A stretch of 64,000 nucleotides of DNA from Lobosporangium transversale. Its lineage: Eukaryota; Mortierellomycota; Mortierellomycetes; Mortierellales; Mortierellaceae. A model generated the notes under the pieces. The model was not told the origin of the DNA. It saw only the letters and a program-made list of their open reading frames with translations, and did no database searches. Positions 13,221 through 25,555 of this stretch are shown one piece after another. The first letter of the stretch is position 1; every line of letters starts with the position of its first letter. Location: assembly GCF_002105155.1 (NCBI RefSeq), contig NW_019029027.1, forward strand, positions 62,001 to 126,000, written 5' to 3'. The translations under genes and the position numbers were made by a program.

Positions 13221-14186
13221 GGGTGTTTGTGTCTGCGTGTTGTAAGAGGGCATCAATCATCTCGTCAGTATTTTGGTTTGTACGCGCTGGACGTTGGGTG
13301 CTTTGGCCCTTTCTTTTGTTCCATCAGTGAGAAGTGAAGAAAGATCCCGAATTTGTAACAGGAAGGACAAACAGGAGGGTAGAGCGAGGATGCGTTTGTA
13401 CGCAAAAAAAAAAAAAAAAAAAAAAAAATACACAAGCGAGATTCTTCATCAACAGTAATGAATATAGCCAAACAAACAAAACATGCCATATACCTTCGTC
13501 GAGCTCTTTATTTCTCCACTTCAATTTCACTCATTCGCCGTTTGTGTGTTCTGGACACAAACGCACGCGCCCACGCTCTCCATTTTTCCCAATCAACAAA
13601 CTCAGGACAGAGTTTTGGTCGGACGGTCAGGCCACTGTAACCAATGGCGAGTGAAGAAAAAAAACTCATGCCTCTTTCCTGTCTCCACCTCCGTAATTGT
13701 ACAGTCAATTATGCATGGACTCCCCTTTACTGCTTTGGGTCTGCATATCCAAGTACCCAGATCAGTAGCCCGAAGCACTTTATGAAGATACATATCTTTA
13801 TTCAGCTCATATGAAATATGAACATTAATAAGTAATCTGGTCTTTCTCTGAGTCATTTTATCTATCATTGGTTCCTGCCCATACTTTTCTCCAATTAGAA
13901 GTCTACATGTTGAACGTGACATAAAAAGACGAAGAATTGAAAATCTTTATGCAAATAAATGCATTGGACGGAAACGTACATGACATGTACTGCACAAAAA
14001 GATATAATTACACCACGAAATGCATGTTCACCGTTTCAGAGACAACTTTAACAATAATCATCTACTGCTTTATTTTAAAGAAATAGTGGAGCTGAAGAAA
14101 AGGGTAAAAGACGAGGGCCACAGGGCTACCAGAGACATTGTTCATGCCTGAACGTATATTGTGCGAATGTGCGTCTGTCTCCTTGC

Positions 14187-14248
14187 ACTTGTGTTTGTGC
14201 TTGTGCTTGTGCTTATGCTTGTGCTTGTGCTTGTGCATGTTTATGCTT
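14187..14248. repeat. (TTGTGC)n hexamer microsatellite
   Basis: Roughly nine consecutive hexamers of TTGTGC, with occasional TTATGC or TTGTGT variants, form a strand-asymmetric purine/pyrimidine alternating tract. Translated on the opposite strand it produces a meaningless Lys-His repeat frame. Confidence 0.85.
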
Positions 14249-17200
14249 ATGATACGAATTTTTTCTTTATTGACAAATATCAAAAACCAAAAGAAGAAGC
14301 GACAGATGTCGGCATGCATATCATGTTTCCAGTAGCATGATGGATGAGTGGTCTGCAGGATGTGTGGAGCAAAAAAAAAAAAAAAAAAAAAAAAACATAC
14401 ACAGACATGTATTCTTCAAAATATAGAAGTTGAGGGGGAAAAATGGATAATCATGACAAAGAATTTTTTTATTCTTAATTCTATTCTTTTCGCCGGTGTG
14501 TATTGGACAGGAAGAAGTGGTGACTACAAAGTAAGTAGTTAGGCGCGGGAATGTCACACAAAATGAGCTGGTCTGGGCGCCCCACTTCGCCTTGACCTTG
14601 CTTGCTTAAAAGAAGGGTTGTTGAAATAAACAGTCTCATGATCTGCATGCCAAAAGTGTCAAGACACAAAAAAAACATTGCTTTACTGCTTCAATGGTCA
14701 AGACGCGCTACGGCACCTCTTTCAAATTCACGGGACGGTAATACAGGGAGAAGGGGAAAAAATGATTACAAAGAATGCACGCCGCAAGAGGCATTTTCAG
14801 CCGTCGCTGATCCTTCTACAGATAAAATGATTTCAGTTGTTGGTATGCTCCATAATCCGGGATCAGGTTATTTTTGAAAATAGAACAGAGCATAACACGA
14901 GAGGATGAATAGACAGACATATGCAGCCTGATATCCTTTTCATGTATGCTCTTTGGAGATGGGTGGCTGCACAAATAAGGTCCGCACTATACTCTTAGTT
15001 ACTCACCATACATATTGACCACCATTGAATCCACAACCCTTGCTTCGTCATATGTGGGGTTATGACTTGGGGAAAGAAAGAAGGAAAAAAAAGTTATATT
15101 CTATTCACATTTTTGTAGTGAGCATAGAACTCATTGCGCTTTATCATATGTCAATGAGAGAGAGCAGGATGGCACAGCAAGGTCCAATGGTTAGTTTGAA
15201 ACGTTCTTGAACAGAGGCAATGCATTGTGATTCGCTCATCCAATATCTTGTTTAGTCCTTTTACAGCAGTCCATCCTTTTATCTAACTCGCTAAAGCAGC
15301 CTGCGTTTCTAATCATCGAAGCCGCGCTCTTATTTTCTTAAAGAAAAAACCCCTAAAGTAAACATCAAATGAGTCTAGGAAGTCTAGGAATAAGACTTCA
15401 GGTTTGCCACGATGTCTAGGCATTTTTTAAATGAGCACTGTAAAGTAAAAAGTTCCGCTATTCAATCGTTCAGACATAACGCGTTCTGCAAGTCTATATT
15501 TTTTTTTACGCGTTGATTCGCTCTCTACCATACTCAACTATCCAAGTCACTGCTCTTTTTTCCCCTTCTTTGTGAAGGAACAATTTCTCCAATAGAGAGC
15601 AATGTTTTGAGATTATGGGGTTACAATTAGCCACCAAACTCGTGAAAATATGCGCTTTTTTTTAGCTTACACATGCTAGGTGATCCTATCTGCTTTCTCA
15701 TGCATTCCCAGACGGCTGTGGATGGTACAATCGATATTAATATCTAAATGGCATCCAGGATGGTGATGCTTCCATCTCTTTGTATTTCCTGATGAAGAGC
15801 CCTTCCCGTTGTATTGATTTATATTTTATAAATGGCATTAAGTACTCTAAAAACGTTACATTATATCCCTTATATAATTAACATTACATTCAAGTCAAAC
15901 TTATGAGCGCTTCCTTTCCTTACAGAATTTTTTGTGGCCATCTCAATGTTTGTAGAAACACATCCCTATTCAGCGGTACACAGGATATTCTCAAGAGACA
16001 GCAGTGTGTCCATAATTGTTCACCTTAGATATGCATATTTTCATGTGGAGGCCAAACGAGTAGTAATATTTGTGATGGGTATTGCCCACAAGAAACCCCG
16101 ATGTCACTCTTATGCATGCATGAGATTCCTCAATCACACGACTAGAAAATATCTATTCTCAATGTCTGTCTGCGAGCATCTTTATTATCGCTATCACATT
16201 ATTCTTTTACATTCCCTTTTTTTTCCTGGTCGATAAATTAAAAGCGAAAGATTTACTAATTTGCACGCGTGTGTGAGAGAGAGATGACATGTAGAAGTTT
16301 GGAAAAGTTAAAGAAAATAGCCGATATTATTTTATTTTTTGCTTGATCAACGATGCTACAAGTTCAACACCACTCTTTGACAGGTCTGGAACACAACTCA
16401 CTGTGTTTATAAACAGTATACTCCAGATTGAATTTGAAATATTGAAATAAATAACCACGAAGTAATCCCCTTGCTTACATCTGCCATCTCATTGAAGTTC
16501 GTCTGCTATCCGTTGACACATGCCAGGCTCAGTAGATAATAGAGCATACGAGACATGACATAAGGATAGAGTACAGAATACCAGACCTGGAGCCCCAAGC
16601 TGCGCTTCGATTATAAATATATATATATATGTATATATCATCGCTCTTTTCCATACTCATATGGCATACGGAGCTCCAAACTTCGATCGAAATAGCAAAA
16701 TAATGAGATGCAAAAATGGCCATAGGGAAACATGGTAGAATATAAAAATATACGATGGTTGTGCCTGAAATTTTACGCTCATCGAAGGAGTATCATGAGT
16801 CTAAAAAAATGCTTTGCGAAAGCGAACTATACGATGGCGTGCGCTCTTTCCTAGTATTTTGCCCATTCGAGTCTCTGCTCCACAGTAAAGCATATTCTGT
16901 ATTTGTGGCAAAACACTCCTCGGCTTGCATCTGTAGCATATACAGCATGCCTTTTCTCTTGTAATTTCGCTCTGATAATATATACACATGGACTCATTCT
17001 CCGCCTTTTTTTTTTAGTGCCTCATACCATCCAATCATTGAAACTTGACTAAATGTGGATCATTAAAAGTGTCTTTTGTCTGCAGCTCCTGCAGCTAAAT
17101 GTCTCAATGCCCCTTCGTCGATTATCGAGCAATGGATTTTTGTAAAAGTTGACACGGACACGTGGTTACGCAGATGCATAGTCAGACATTGTACATTAAC

Positions 17201-19389
17201 GAAGTACAAAGACGAGATATAGCTGACAATGGTGCCAATGCATCGAACTTATCTATCTCCCCTGATCCTCATCACTTCCCCTTCCACTTTCCACCCCTTC
17301 TTTTTTTTTATTTTATTTTATTTTATATTTGTATTTGACGGGGTCAAACCGAGGATCTGACATTGCACGGATGTGGTCTGCTGCCGCTCAACTTGCCATG
17401 GTAAAGTATATTCTTCTTACAAAAAAAAAAAAAAAAAGAAAAACTTTACCTCCTGTTTTCTCTCCAGCCTCGAAAACAAAACAAAAAGAAAATCAACCAT
17501 GGTAACCAGATTGCAACTCACCGATCAGATCGCAGGGTTATAATTTTTTTTACAAGCACAGACTGTTTTTTATTTTTTCCATTTTTGTAGTTTGCTATAT
17601 CCTCACATGAGTAAGCCTCGAAAAGAAAAAGACGCTGTTAATGTATTTTAATTTATATATTTTGAGTATAATTCTTTGCTTTTTACGTTTAAAGAGGGTC
17701 AGCAGTGTGTACTATCCGACAGATGGATTCACACGTGAAAAGCCAAGTATTAATAATAAATGATTGAATTGAATTCAGAGTGAGCTTATAAATGTCAAGA
17801 AGGATAAAAGCTTAACATATACAAACGCGTTTTTAGATTAAAAAATGTTCTTATTTATTTTGCCTATTGTTTGGATGCATATGTTGTGTGATCTGAGCGA
17901 GAAATCACTAAATATAAACAAGAAGTGGTCGCGCTTATGATTACATGAATAAAAAATAACTGAATAACATCTGCAATTCAAAATGGACGGTTTCTTCCTT
18001 CCATTCCTCCAAGCTTGTGCATCAAGGCATCCGCCCAATACTAATTCATATGACATATACAACAAGCAAGAAGAAAGCCTTTTTTTTTATTTTATTTTAT
18101 TGTTATTTTTATTTTATTTTTTTTGATTCATCCTTGTCTGTCACATTCACTCATGGTTGTGGTCATTGGTAACCTATCATTGCCATCATAAAGGTACACG
18201 ATTTTCTTTTATTTATTCTGTTATATTTATTCTTTGAAAAAAAGTATTCTCATGTTGTTCGCTCTTTAGCATTTGGTTTTTACCCGAGTAGTTAGATCTC
18301 CTCATCAGAAATGCAGTTGACTCGTAATAGGAAAAACTTCGTTCGAGAACTAACTGGGGGCCAAGCAAGAACAAGAGATAAATTCAGAAACACACTATTT
18401 CAACAAGGTCAAAGTGTTTCCAAAGGAACAAAGTTGAAAGTGGAGCATACTAGAGTGATATGGTTACAGGTGATAATGACATTGATTTGCTTTAATGGCT
18501 CTTCATGCTCATTTCATGTTCCCAAAATTGCTTTTAGGCAAAGAGTCGTTGACTGCGGACCTTTTATAGGGATAGACGAGAACGGACTTATTACATAACT
18601 ATTGATCATTCACACACAAAACAAATAAAAACAATATCAAAAACAAATGTAGCCATCGACTCCTGCTCGCCTCGCATTCAAGCTTCTGTAGAACGCGCGA
18701 TATGCTTTACCTTGAACTGACTTGAGACGAGCTCTCTTTCCATGAAGAATGTGGCTGCCAATGTCCAGTAATTGAATATTGCTCCCTTCCCCCCCCCCTT
18801 TTTTTTCCATCCTCTATGACGAATACTGCGCGCACTGTGTATTGCTGTCATCCTGACTGACACATTGAGACAGATTTTTTCATTTCCGATCTTCTTGCGT
18901 GATCTGAGTTCAACAGCATAATATGTAATAGACTTTATTAATGTCTGCATTGCTGTGGTTGTATTAAATGCATTAATAAACAGTGGCCGGAGGACCACAC
19001 TAAAGATAAAAAGGAGAGAAACAGATGGCTGCCAAGCTCAGTAACTGTAGACTTGAAATTGGAGAAGCTACAAGACTGGGGAAGGGTCATCTTGGGGTGA
19101 TGTACATATATTTGTATTAGGTTCCTAGAAACTAGAAACTAGGGTTGGGGTTCGAGACAGATTCAGAAGTAATGAATGGATAGTCAGTTCTATTCAATCC
19201 ACCCCAAGCAAAAAAAAAGCCTAATCTATACCTGTATGGGTGGCACATGGGAAACCAAATCAAAGTGAAGCGGAGTGTAGAGGAGAAAGAAGATAAAATG
19301 AATTGGCTCATGACATGATGTATTTGGTATAGATGACATTACATGTATTTGACATCTGTTTGTCTTTGTCTATCTGCCCAAATCAATAA

Positions 19390-20957
19390 ATAGGGCACTC
19401 CTTCGCATCACTTCTTTCTCTCCTTTCTTACTTTTTTTTTTTTTCTTTTTGGTTCTCTGTTGCTACGTCGCTTCCTTCCATATCATCATTATTGTTTCTT
19501 CCCGCCATCCAACTTTTCATTTTTTTTTTTTTTTTTTTTTTGGCCTGTTTTCGTTGTCATTAAATCATCACACCTTTCGACCGAAAACGCTCTTTTAAAC
19601 CTTTTTCTTTTTTTAACATCGAGCAACAACCAATTTTTCTGATTTGCATTTGGCATTGAATTTTTTTATTTTTATTTTTTATTTGCATTTGCATCAACTT
19701 TTTTACGATCACTTCTCTAACTTGGTAAGTACATGTATACCACCCAAATGACGCGCGCGCTCTTTTTTCCCTTTTTTTTTTCTTCCATACGGTTCCCACA
19801 CATCCCACAACTATTTAGACTCCATACACAAACATAAGCTCTCATACACATGCGTCCCCAACATAAAACTGCGGTTGTCTCTGCTTCTTCGACAATCCAG
19901 CGTTTCGAATGATCCTGTCGTTTAGGGAGTCATATTAGCAAATGATAAGATATGCTCAATTTTTAATCCATAATCGTCGCCATCATTATCGCCACAATCC
20001 TTTGATTTTATTGTCTCGCACCTGACAATGATGTACAGAGCAGTTTCTTTCACATGTGTCGATTTATCTGCGACAATCAAAAAATAAAAATGACGCTCGT
20101 GTTTCTTCTGAGTTGTTGGAACATTCATTCACCGCACCCACGTTTGTATCATGTCTGAAATTGCCCCGACGCTTCCTACATCTCCGACTTCACTCCCATG
20201 TGACGCACAGTCCTTTTTTTTTTTTTAATGTTGAGTTCATTTATACACATCCTTCCAGCCCTTCCTCGTGTTGACTTTTGAGGCCCCAGAATGGTGAAGC
20301 TAAAAGGCTGAATGTTGTCCACTATGGGACGTGCTTATTGTCCAATGGATCTTATTTTATCCTTTTCTATCTAAATACCTCATTGTGTATGAATGTGCTT
20401 CCGTTCCTAGGACGGATACACAATGAACGGAGCTTTTTTTATTTTTATTTTTATATTTTTTTGGAATACACTGTACATACGGTTTGTACTATAATAATAC
20501 AAAGGAAAATTTTGAATAGCATTTCCTTTACCTTGGTTGTTGGTTCATTTATAAAGTGTGCTTCGTGCGAAGAAGCGTCTTTTTTTTTTTTTTTTTTTTT
20601 CCCACTTATTTGTTTTTCTCATAAAAATAAGCCGTCAAAGATATATACAGACAACAAGGGCCTGAATGTTTGAGCTTTGCACATGTGCTTTTTGCAGAGT
20701 AAATGTCGTACTCTCTTTCACCTATCCTCAGCACTGGCAAGGCAGTAGCCCCGTGCCCAATTTCTCCTCCATTCAGACTTGTCTCTCTCTACCCCTGATT
20801 TTCTCTCCTGCAACGCTGTAAAAAAAAAAAGAAAAAAAAAAGCTTTTGATCACCAGAGGACGTGTACTTTTTTTTTTTTCCTCTATTTTATTCCCATTCT
20901 TGTACTGACCGGGCATTTTTCTTCATCCTTTATTTTATCCCATTCTCTTATCAATAG
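19390..20957 (+). promoter_or_regulatory. Probable 5' leader exon and 1.2-kb leader intron of the perilipin-like gene
   Basis: A pyrimidine-rich tract from about 19390 to 19724 ends at a strong donor, CTTG followed by GTAAGT (intron begins 19725). A matching acceptor, TCAATAG at 20951-20957, lies 30 bp before the start codon at 20987. A TATA-like AATAAATAGGGC sits at about 19384. The inferred intron is 1,233 bp, far longer than the coding introns in this window. Exon and splice sites are inferred from consensus only; no transcript was available. Confidence 0.5.
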
Positions 20958-20986
20958 AGCCTATCTCTCAAGTAAACTTATCCATA

Positions 20987-22531
20987 ATGTCCCAAAAGAG
21001 TAAAATGAACAACAGCAGCTATGCTGCCGTCGCGGCTGCTCCTCCTCACGAGCCCACTCACCACGAGCATTCCATTCCTGCTCACCATGAGAATTCCACT
21101 CCTGTTCACCACGAGCATTCCGCTCCTGCCCATCAGGCTTCCAGCACGGAGTCCTCGGATGTTGAGGGGGAGGATCACTCTACTTCGAGCTCCTCTGTTG
21201 ACGAGGACATGAAGGAACAGAACGGCCATGCTGGCTCACAAAAAGAGTCTGTAAGCTTCATTTCCAGGGTGACCTCCATCCCTTTGATCCATGATAGTGT
21301 CTCCACTCTGCACTCCTATGCTAAGGATAACAAATATGGTCGCTACGCTCTTGACACCGCTGGATCCGCTGTTGAGACTGTCAACAAGTACACAGAAAAC
21401 TATCAAAAGACTTTGCAGCCTCGTCTGCAGCCCCATATCGCTAAGGTGGATCAGCTTGCCTCCAAGTCATTAGACATCATTGAAGGGACTTTCCCCATCG
21501 TCACAAAGCCTACTTCCGAGATTGTCACTCAGGTGAAGAAGCCTTATGTGTATGTTGAAGAATCCTCCAAGAATGCCTATACCCAGATCCAGTCGACTAT
21601 CGATGCCCGTGTTACTACCCCTGTCAAGTCTGTGACTTCCAGCATTGCCTCGACGGCCGCTTCGACCCGCGACCAGATCACTGCTACAGCTACTTCCACT
21701 CGCAATCAAATCACCACTGTGGCTACGACAACCGCTACAAACATTGCTACCAAGGTCAACACCCATGCTACACCTTTAGTTAATGGCCTTGAGAACATCG
21801 TCGACCGTGTCTTGCCACCGGCTGAAGCTGACGATGAGAAGACGCCTGCTGCTCAAACGAACCAGGCCACTCGTGTCGTTGACATTGGTCGTGCAGTCTC
21901 TGTCCGTGTCAGCCGTCGTGTTAGCATTGCTGTCGCTCCCGTCACGAAATCTGCTCAGGACTTGCGCACCGCTGCTGAGAAGAATACTGTTGTGGTCAAG
22001 TCCAAGGACCAGCTCCACGCCTTGAACACTCGTCTGACATCGCTCCTCGAGTCTCTCCGTCTCCACAGCAAGGAGCTTCAGGAGAATGTCCAAAAAGCGC
22101 CTCATGAGGCTACCACCTTTCTCCATACTCGAGTCACCGAGGTGAGCCACAGGGTTCTCTCAGATATTGATTCACTCTCCAGCTATTTGAAGCAGCACGG
22201 CCCCGCTCTCCCCGAGTCTGTCCAGATCCGCATCCAACCATTAGTCGACTTTGTCAGCGAACGCTACGTTGTTGTTCGCACCGAGATTGCCAAAAAGGAT
22301 CTCTCTGCTGTTCAGAAGGCCCGCAACATCCTCCACATGACCACTGAGGAGACTCTCCCTATCCTTCAGAACGCTGCTAAAGATGTCCATGAGACCTTGC
22401 TCGGTTATCAGATTAAAGTCCAAGAGGGTGTCCACAGAGGCATCGTTAAGGTCCAAGAGGTCAACTCCTCTGTAAATTTGGCTGCCGCTCGTGCTGTTCA
22501 CTCTGCACGCGTTATCTTAGTTGGAAAGTAA
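20987..22531 (+). CDS. Perilipin-like lipid-droplet protein
   Basis: A single uninterrupted frame of 514 aa. Residues from about 85 to 165 (block SFISRVTSIPLIHDSVSTLH, then KYGRYALDTAGSAVETVNKY and FPIVTKPTSEIV) resemble the perilipin/CAP20 domain of fungal lipid-droplet coat proteins, which protect and organise stored triacylglycerol. The rest is amphipathic helix with repeated 11-residue-like heptads rich in Ala, Thr and Val, typical of lipid-surface binding, and there is no membrane-spanning segment. The N-terminus carries a His-rich degenerate tandem repeat (HHEHSIPAH, HHENSTPVH, HHEHSAPAH; residues about 24-50), then an acidic Ser-rich stretch. The codon third positions are much richer in C and G than in neighbouring genes and there are no coding introns, both signs of high expression. 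An AATAAA signal lies near 22608. Neighbours are gene-poor DNA on both sides. Confidence 0.82.
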   Translation: MSQKSKMNNSSYAAVAAAPPHEPTHHEHSIPAHHENSTPVHHEHSAPAHQASSTESSDVEGEDHSTSSSSVDEDMKEQNGHAGSQKESVSFISRVTSIPLIHDSVSTLHSYAKDNKYGRYALDTAGSAVETVNKYTENYQKTLQPRLQPHIAKVDQLASKSLDIIEGTFPIVTKPTSEIVTQVKKPYVYVEESSKNAYTQIQSTIDARVTTPVKSVTSSIASTAASTRDQITATATSTRNQITTVATTTATNIATKVNTHATPLVNGLENIVDRVLPPAEADDEKTPAAQTNQATRVVDIGRAVSVRVSRRVSIAVAPVTKSAQDLRTAAEKNTVVVKSKDQLHALNTRLTSLLESLRLHSKELQENVQKAPHEATTFLHTRVTEVSHRVLSDIDSLSSYLKQHGPALPESVQIRIQPLVDFVSERYVVVRTEIAKKDLSAVQKARNILHMTTEETLPILQNAAKDVHETLLGYQIKVQEGVHRGIVKVQEVNSSVNLAAARAVHSARVILVGK

Positions 22532-25500
22532 ATGTGTTCACTATCTTAAAAGCAAAAACAAAAAAAAAAAAACAAAAAAGAAAAAACAATCAAAAAAAAT
22601 TCAAAATGAATAAATTGAAGAGGTATTTGTAAACCACAACTTTTGCTTAGGTTGTAATAAGAATGAGTGTCCTATTGAGAAGCCAAAGCATAAGCTTCTT
22701 TTGAATCTCCGTTTACTAGAGAAATTTAATGCAACATGGTTAAGGCTCGACGATTTGGAGTGCCTAAAAAGGAAATGTAATAGTTTTTAGAATACAAATA
22801 TCCAATTCAATAGGCTATCCCCACAAAAGATACCACATGTACAATGTCCATGGAATCACTCCCATATCCCTTGTAAATCCTGAAATTGCCGTCTCAGGAT
22901 TGTTGATGAGAATCTTTCCGATATTATAAGACGTCGTGCTGCTCTGGACTGACCTCTAGTGCGAGTCGATAATCAACACATGAACAGCCAAAGTATGATC
23001 TATGACTTCACCAACTCGATTTTTGCTACGTGTTCAGCTCAGTCTATAAGTCTTTGATGCGTAATTTACTAAGCGTGATGGAAGCTGTGCAGAAGCTCGA
23101 TAGCTTAAATAAACAATAATAAAAAACTTTTTGATCGTCTTAAGAATTTTTCATTCACAATAAAAATTTCGAATACTTCCTTCAATCTCTCTCTCTCTAA
23201 ACCATTCTTTCAGTGCTCCATCAAAACCGAAAGGCCGACTTTCTAAATTTGCCAGCATGCTGATGATGCCAATGAGAGCATTGTATCTAGACGACTAAGT
23301 GTAGTATTCAAGCCAAATCAACCAGGGTCTATATGGATTGAAGATTTCTTACAAATGGTTCTAACGAGCGCAGATAACAACATAAAGAGAGCAAGCGTAG
23401 AAAAGAAATTTCAGTACAAAGGGAGGATTATTTTCATGAGGAAATAACGAAAACTGAGCAACTCAAAACGTTTCCCTTGCCTTCGATGGGCACCAATGAG
23501 CCAAATACAAAGAGTAAAAAGGAAGTCATTAATTTTCAACTTCATTCCTCAACTTCTCAAAAGCTGGTTCCATAACCACAGACGCGTGATTATCGTAGAA
23601 GATCAACTTATGATTAGTGAATTATCGTCGGCATCACTATGTAACACACCACAGTCGCCTGAAATGAGCAACCCCCTTGAATCAATTGTTCCACTTACAG
23701 ATGACATTTGCCGCTTCCTTTTTACGCACATACTACAGTTCAATCACAGTACTTGGATCACTTGCACATATTGCGGAATGCCAGGTCGAAAGAGGGTAGG
23801 CTTGAAAAAGCTAGATCCCCCTTCCATGCTGTCAATGAATTGATCCACCACGTCTTCGGAGCCATGACGTGAAGAGTAAGGAGAGTATGGGAAATATGGA
23901 GAGTATGGAGGGCGGTGACGGAAAACGACAATTACTACAGCCATTGCGAAGGACTATCAGAGCGAAGTCAAACGAAAAATCTTGTATTCTGGAGCCGACT
24001 TGCCTGTCAATTTATTTAACTCTAATATAAGCAATCATCCTTGCTATGAATTCTGCTCCTATCTCTTGCCCGATCTAGGAAAAGCTATTCTAAAATGACA
24101 AGTCTCTGAGTGTTCATCTCCGAGATGTCCATGATGGGGATTTGAGACGTAAAAATGCACTTCAGTCCACCAAGAATGGATATTAACATGAATCCCTTCC
24201 AAAGAAAAGCTTTATACATATGGATGGCAAAAAAAAGAATTCGGGTTCCGCTACATTGTTGGAAGACCAGTGCAGCAAAGACGAGCTACATGACATTCTT
24301 AGCTTCAATTGCCTTACTGGAGATAACGTTGGGGATGGAGGAGCTCATGTGCATTTTTTTTTTTTTTTTTTTTTTGGTATATCCTACCTGAAGCATTAGA
24401 GGCAACTACTCTATGGTTTCTTTAATTTGACCAGCATCGCTAGGTTTGATAGTGTTAGGTAGTTTACATAATAAAGCATCACATCTCGAAAAAGCTGGGG
24501 TCTATTAAACGACACATAATTCTTGCCATCGAATGAAGAGTTGTGGTTATGAAATGATGTTATGAAGGATACTTAAGGCAATGGGCACTTTCACTTATTT
24601 AAAATGTAATGCAAACACCTTGCACGTTGTGTATTTGTGCAACCCACATAAAGAATTTCACGGACTCTGTGTCAAATAACAAAAAGCTCTCAGGTCTTTT
24701 GGCCATCGAGCTTTTCTTTGCTCATCCTAGGATCCCTAGATCAATGCGAACGTAACGTTGGTAATCTAGGTAAGCGACTAAACCTAAGGGTATAGAATCA
24801 GTTTTTATTCATAGGAAGACTACTAAACAAACTACATAACATTAGGTTCTATTTTTACTTGGTTGCATCGGATATCTTCAGATTTTGGCAAAGTGTGGTA
24901 TCGGAAAAAGAAAAATATGTTCAAGAGTTGCAGAGAGGACAATATGTATAGATTTTTGTCAAGAAATAGCCACTTTATGAACTTAATAGCAAAGAGAAAG
25001 TCGTTGATGCTTTGCTTAAAACAAAGACAGCGCCGATAATGTCGGCTATCAAGGCACCTCTCGAACTTTGACTGTTCACAAAAAATCAAAATGTAATGAA
25101 GAGTTGAAGAGCTTAAGCGGAGGCTGGATGATGTTAAGATTCAATTCGTTCGTTATACGGATCTTTTTTGAGAACGCGTCGGGTAAAAAAAAAGATAATA
25201 ATTGTCCACACGGACTGCCATGGATATCCATGTATGTGTCATACAAGGCGCCTTTTAATGAAGTAATTAACCATATAGCTATGACCTTATATTTCTAGCA
25301 TTCCCTCTCATGCTGGATTCCTTCCCTAAAATCTCAATTTTGGTCCCAGCCTGTCATGAGCGTTAGTGCATTGCACATTAGTCACACAGGCTGGCGATGA
25401 GTCTAAGATTCACCCTAGGATGATGGTCATTAATCCCATATCAGCACTGACTTCTAGAGACTTGCCTCTTGGAGGTATGACAACGCTATTGGCTTTCAAA

Positions 25501-25555
25501 TTGTCTTTTCTGTTCGTGACACTTGACCCTACCTTATTAATCACGAAGGAAAAAA
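22532..25555. other. Gene-free region between perilipin-like gene and retrotransposon nest
   Basis: Three kilobases with no open frame that I can support. It begins with the 3' untranslated part of the perilipin-like gene, rich in A-runs. Short frames near 23496-23944 overlap on both strands and show no family features. A T-run of about 21 lies at 24354-24375. Confidence 0.55.

Larger units (their letters stand above)
10822..19389. other. Gene-free, AT-rich intergenic region (8.6 kb)
   Basis: Every open frame here is short, lacks recognisable motifs, and usually runs through homopolymer tracts. I see no tRNA, 5S rRNA or spliceosomal RNA signature on reading both strands. Contents noted are many A or T runs (for example 13183-13215, 13403-13427 and 14371-14394), a cluster of ACATTTGAAATG-like motifs at 11709-11815, a hexamer microsatellite at 14187-14248, a short CTAGT repeat near 12333 and an AT dinucleotide stretch near 16616-16640. 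Because the region lies between the divergent starts of the nucleoporin and perilipin-like genes, distal promoter or enhancer sequence or a non-coding transcript is possible. Unrecognised decayed elements cannot be excluded. Confidence 0.6.

Noticed and set aside
13602-13922. 106-codon minus-strand frame with fairly natural composition
   Set aside because: No motif, no splice partners, overlaps other-strand frames and ends in a Phe run from a homopolymer.
18311-18598. 95-codon plus-strand frame in the gene desert
   Set aside because: No recognisable domain, codon use unlike neighbouring genes, no flanking exon candidates.
20278-20673. 131-codon frame inside the inferred leader intron
   Set aside because: Contains poly-Phe and Tyr-Phe strings coming from T-runs; looks like random AT-rich sequence.
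23496-23944. Overlapping frames on both strands, one with Tyr-Ser-Pro repeats
   Set aside because: The repeat is a short GGAGTATGG microsatellite-like tract; no gene context.
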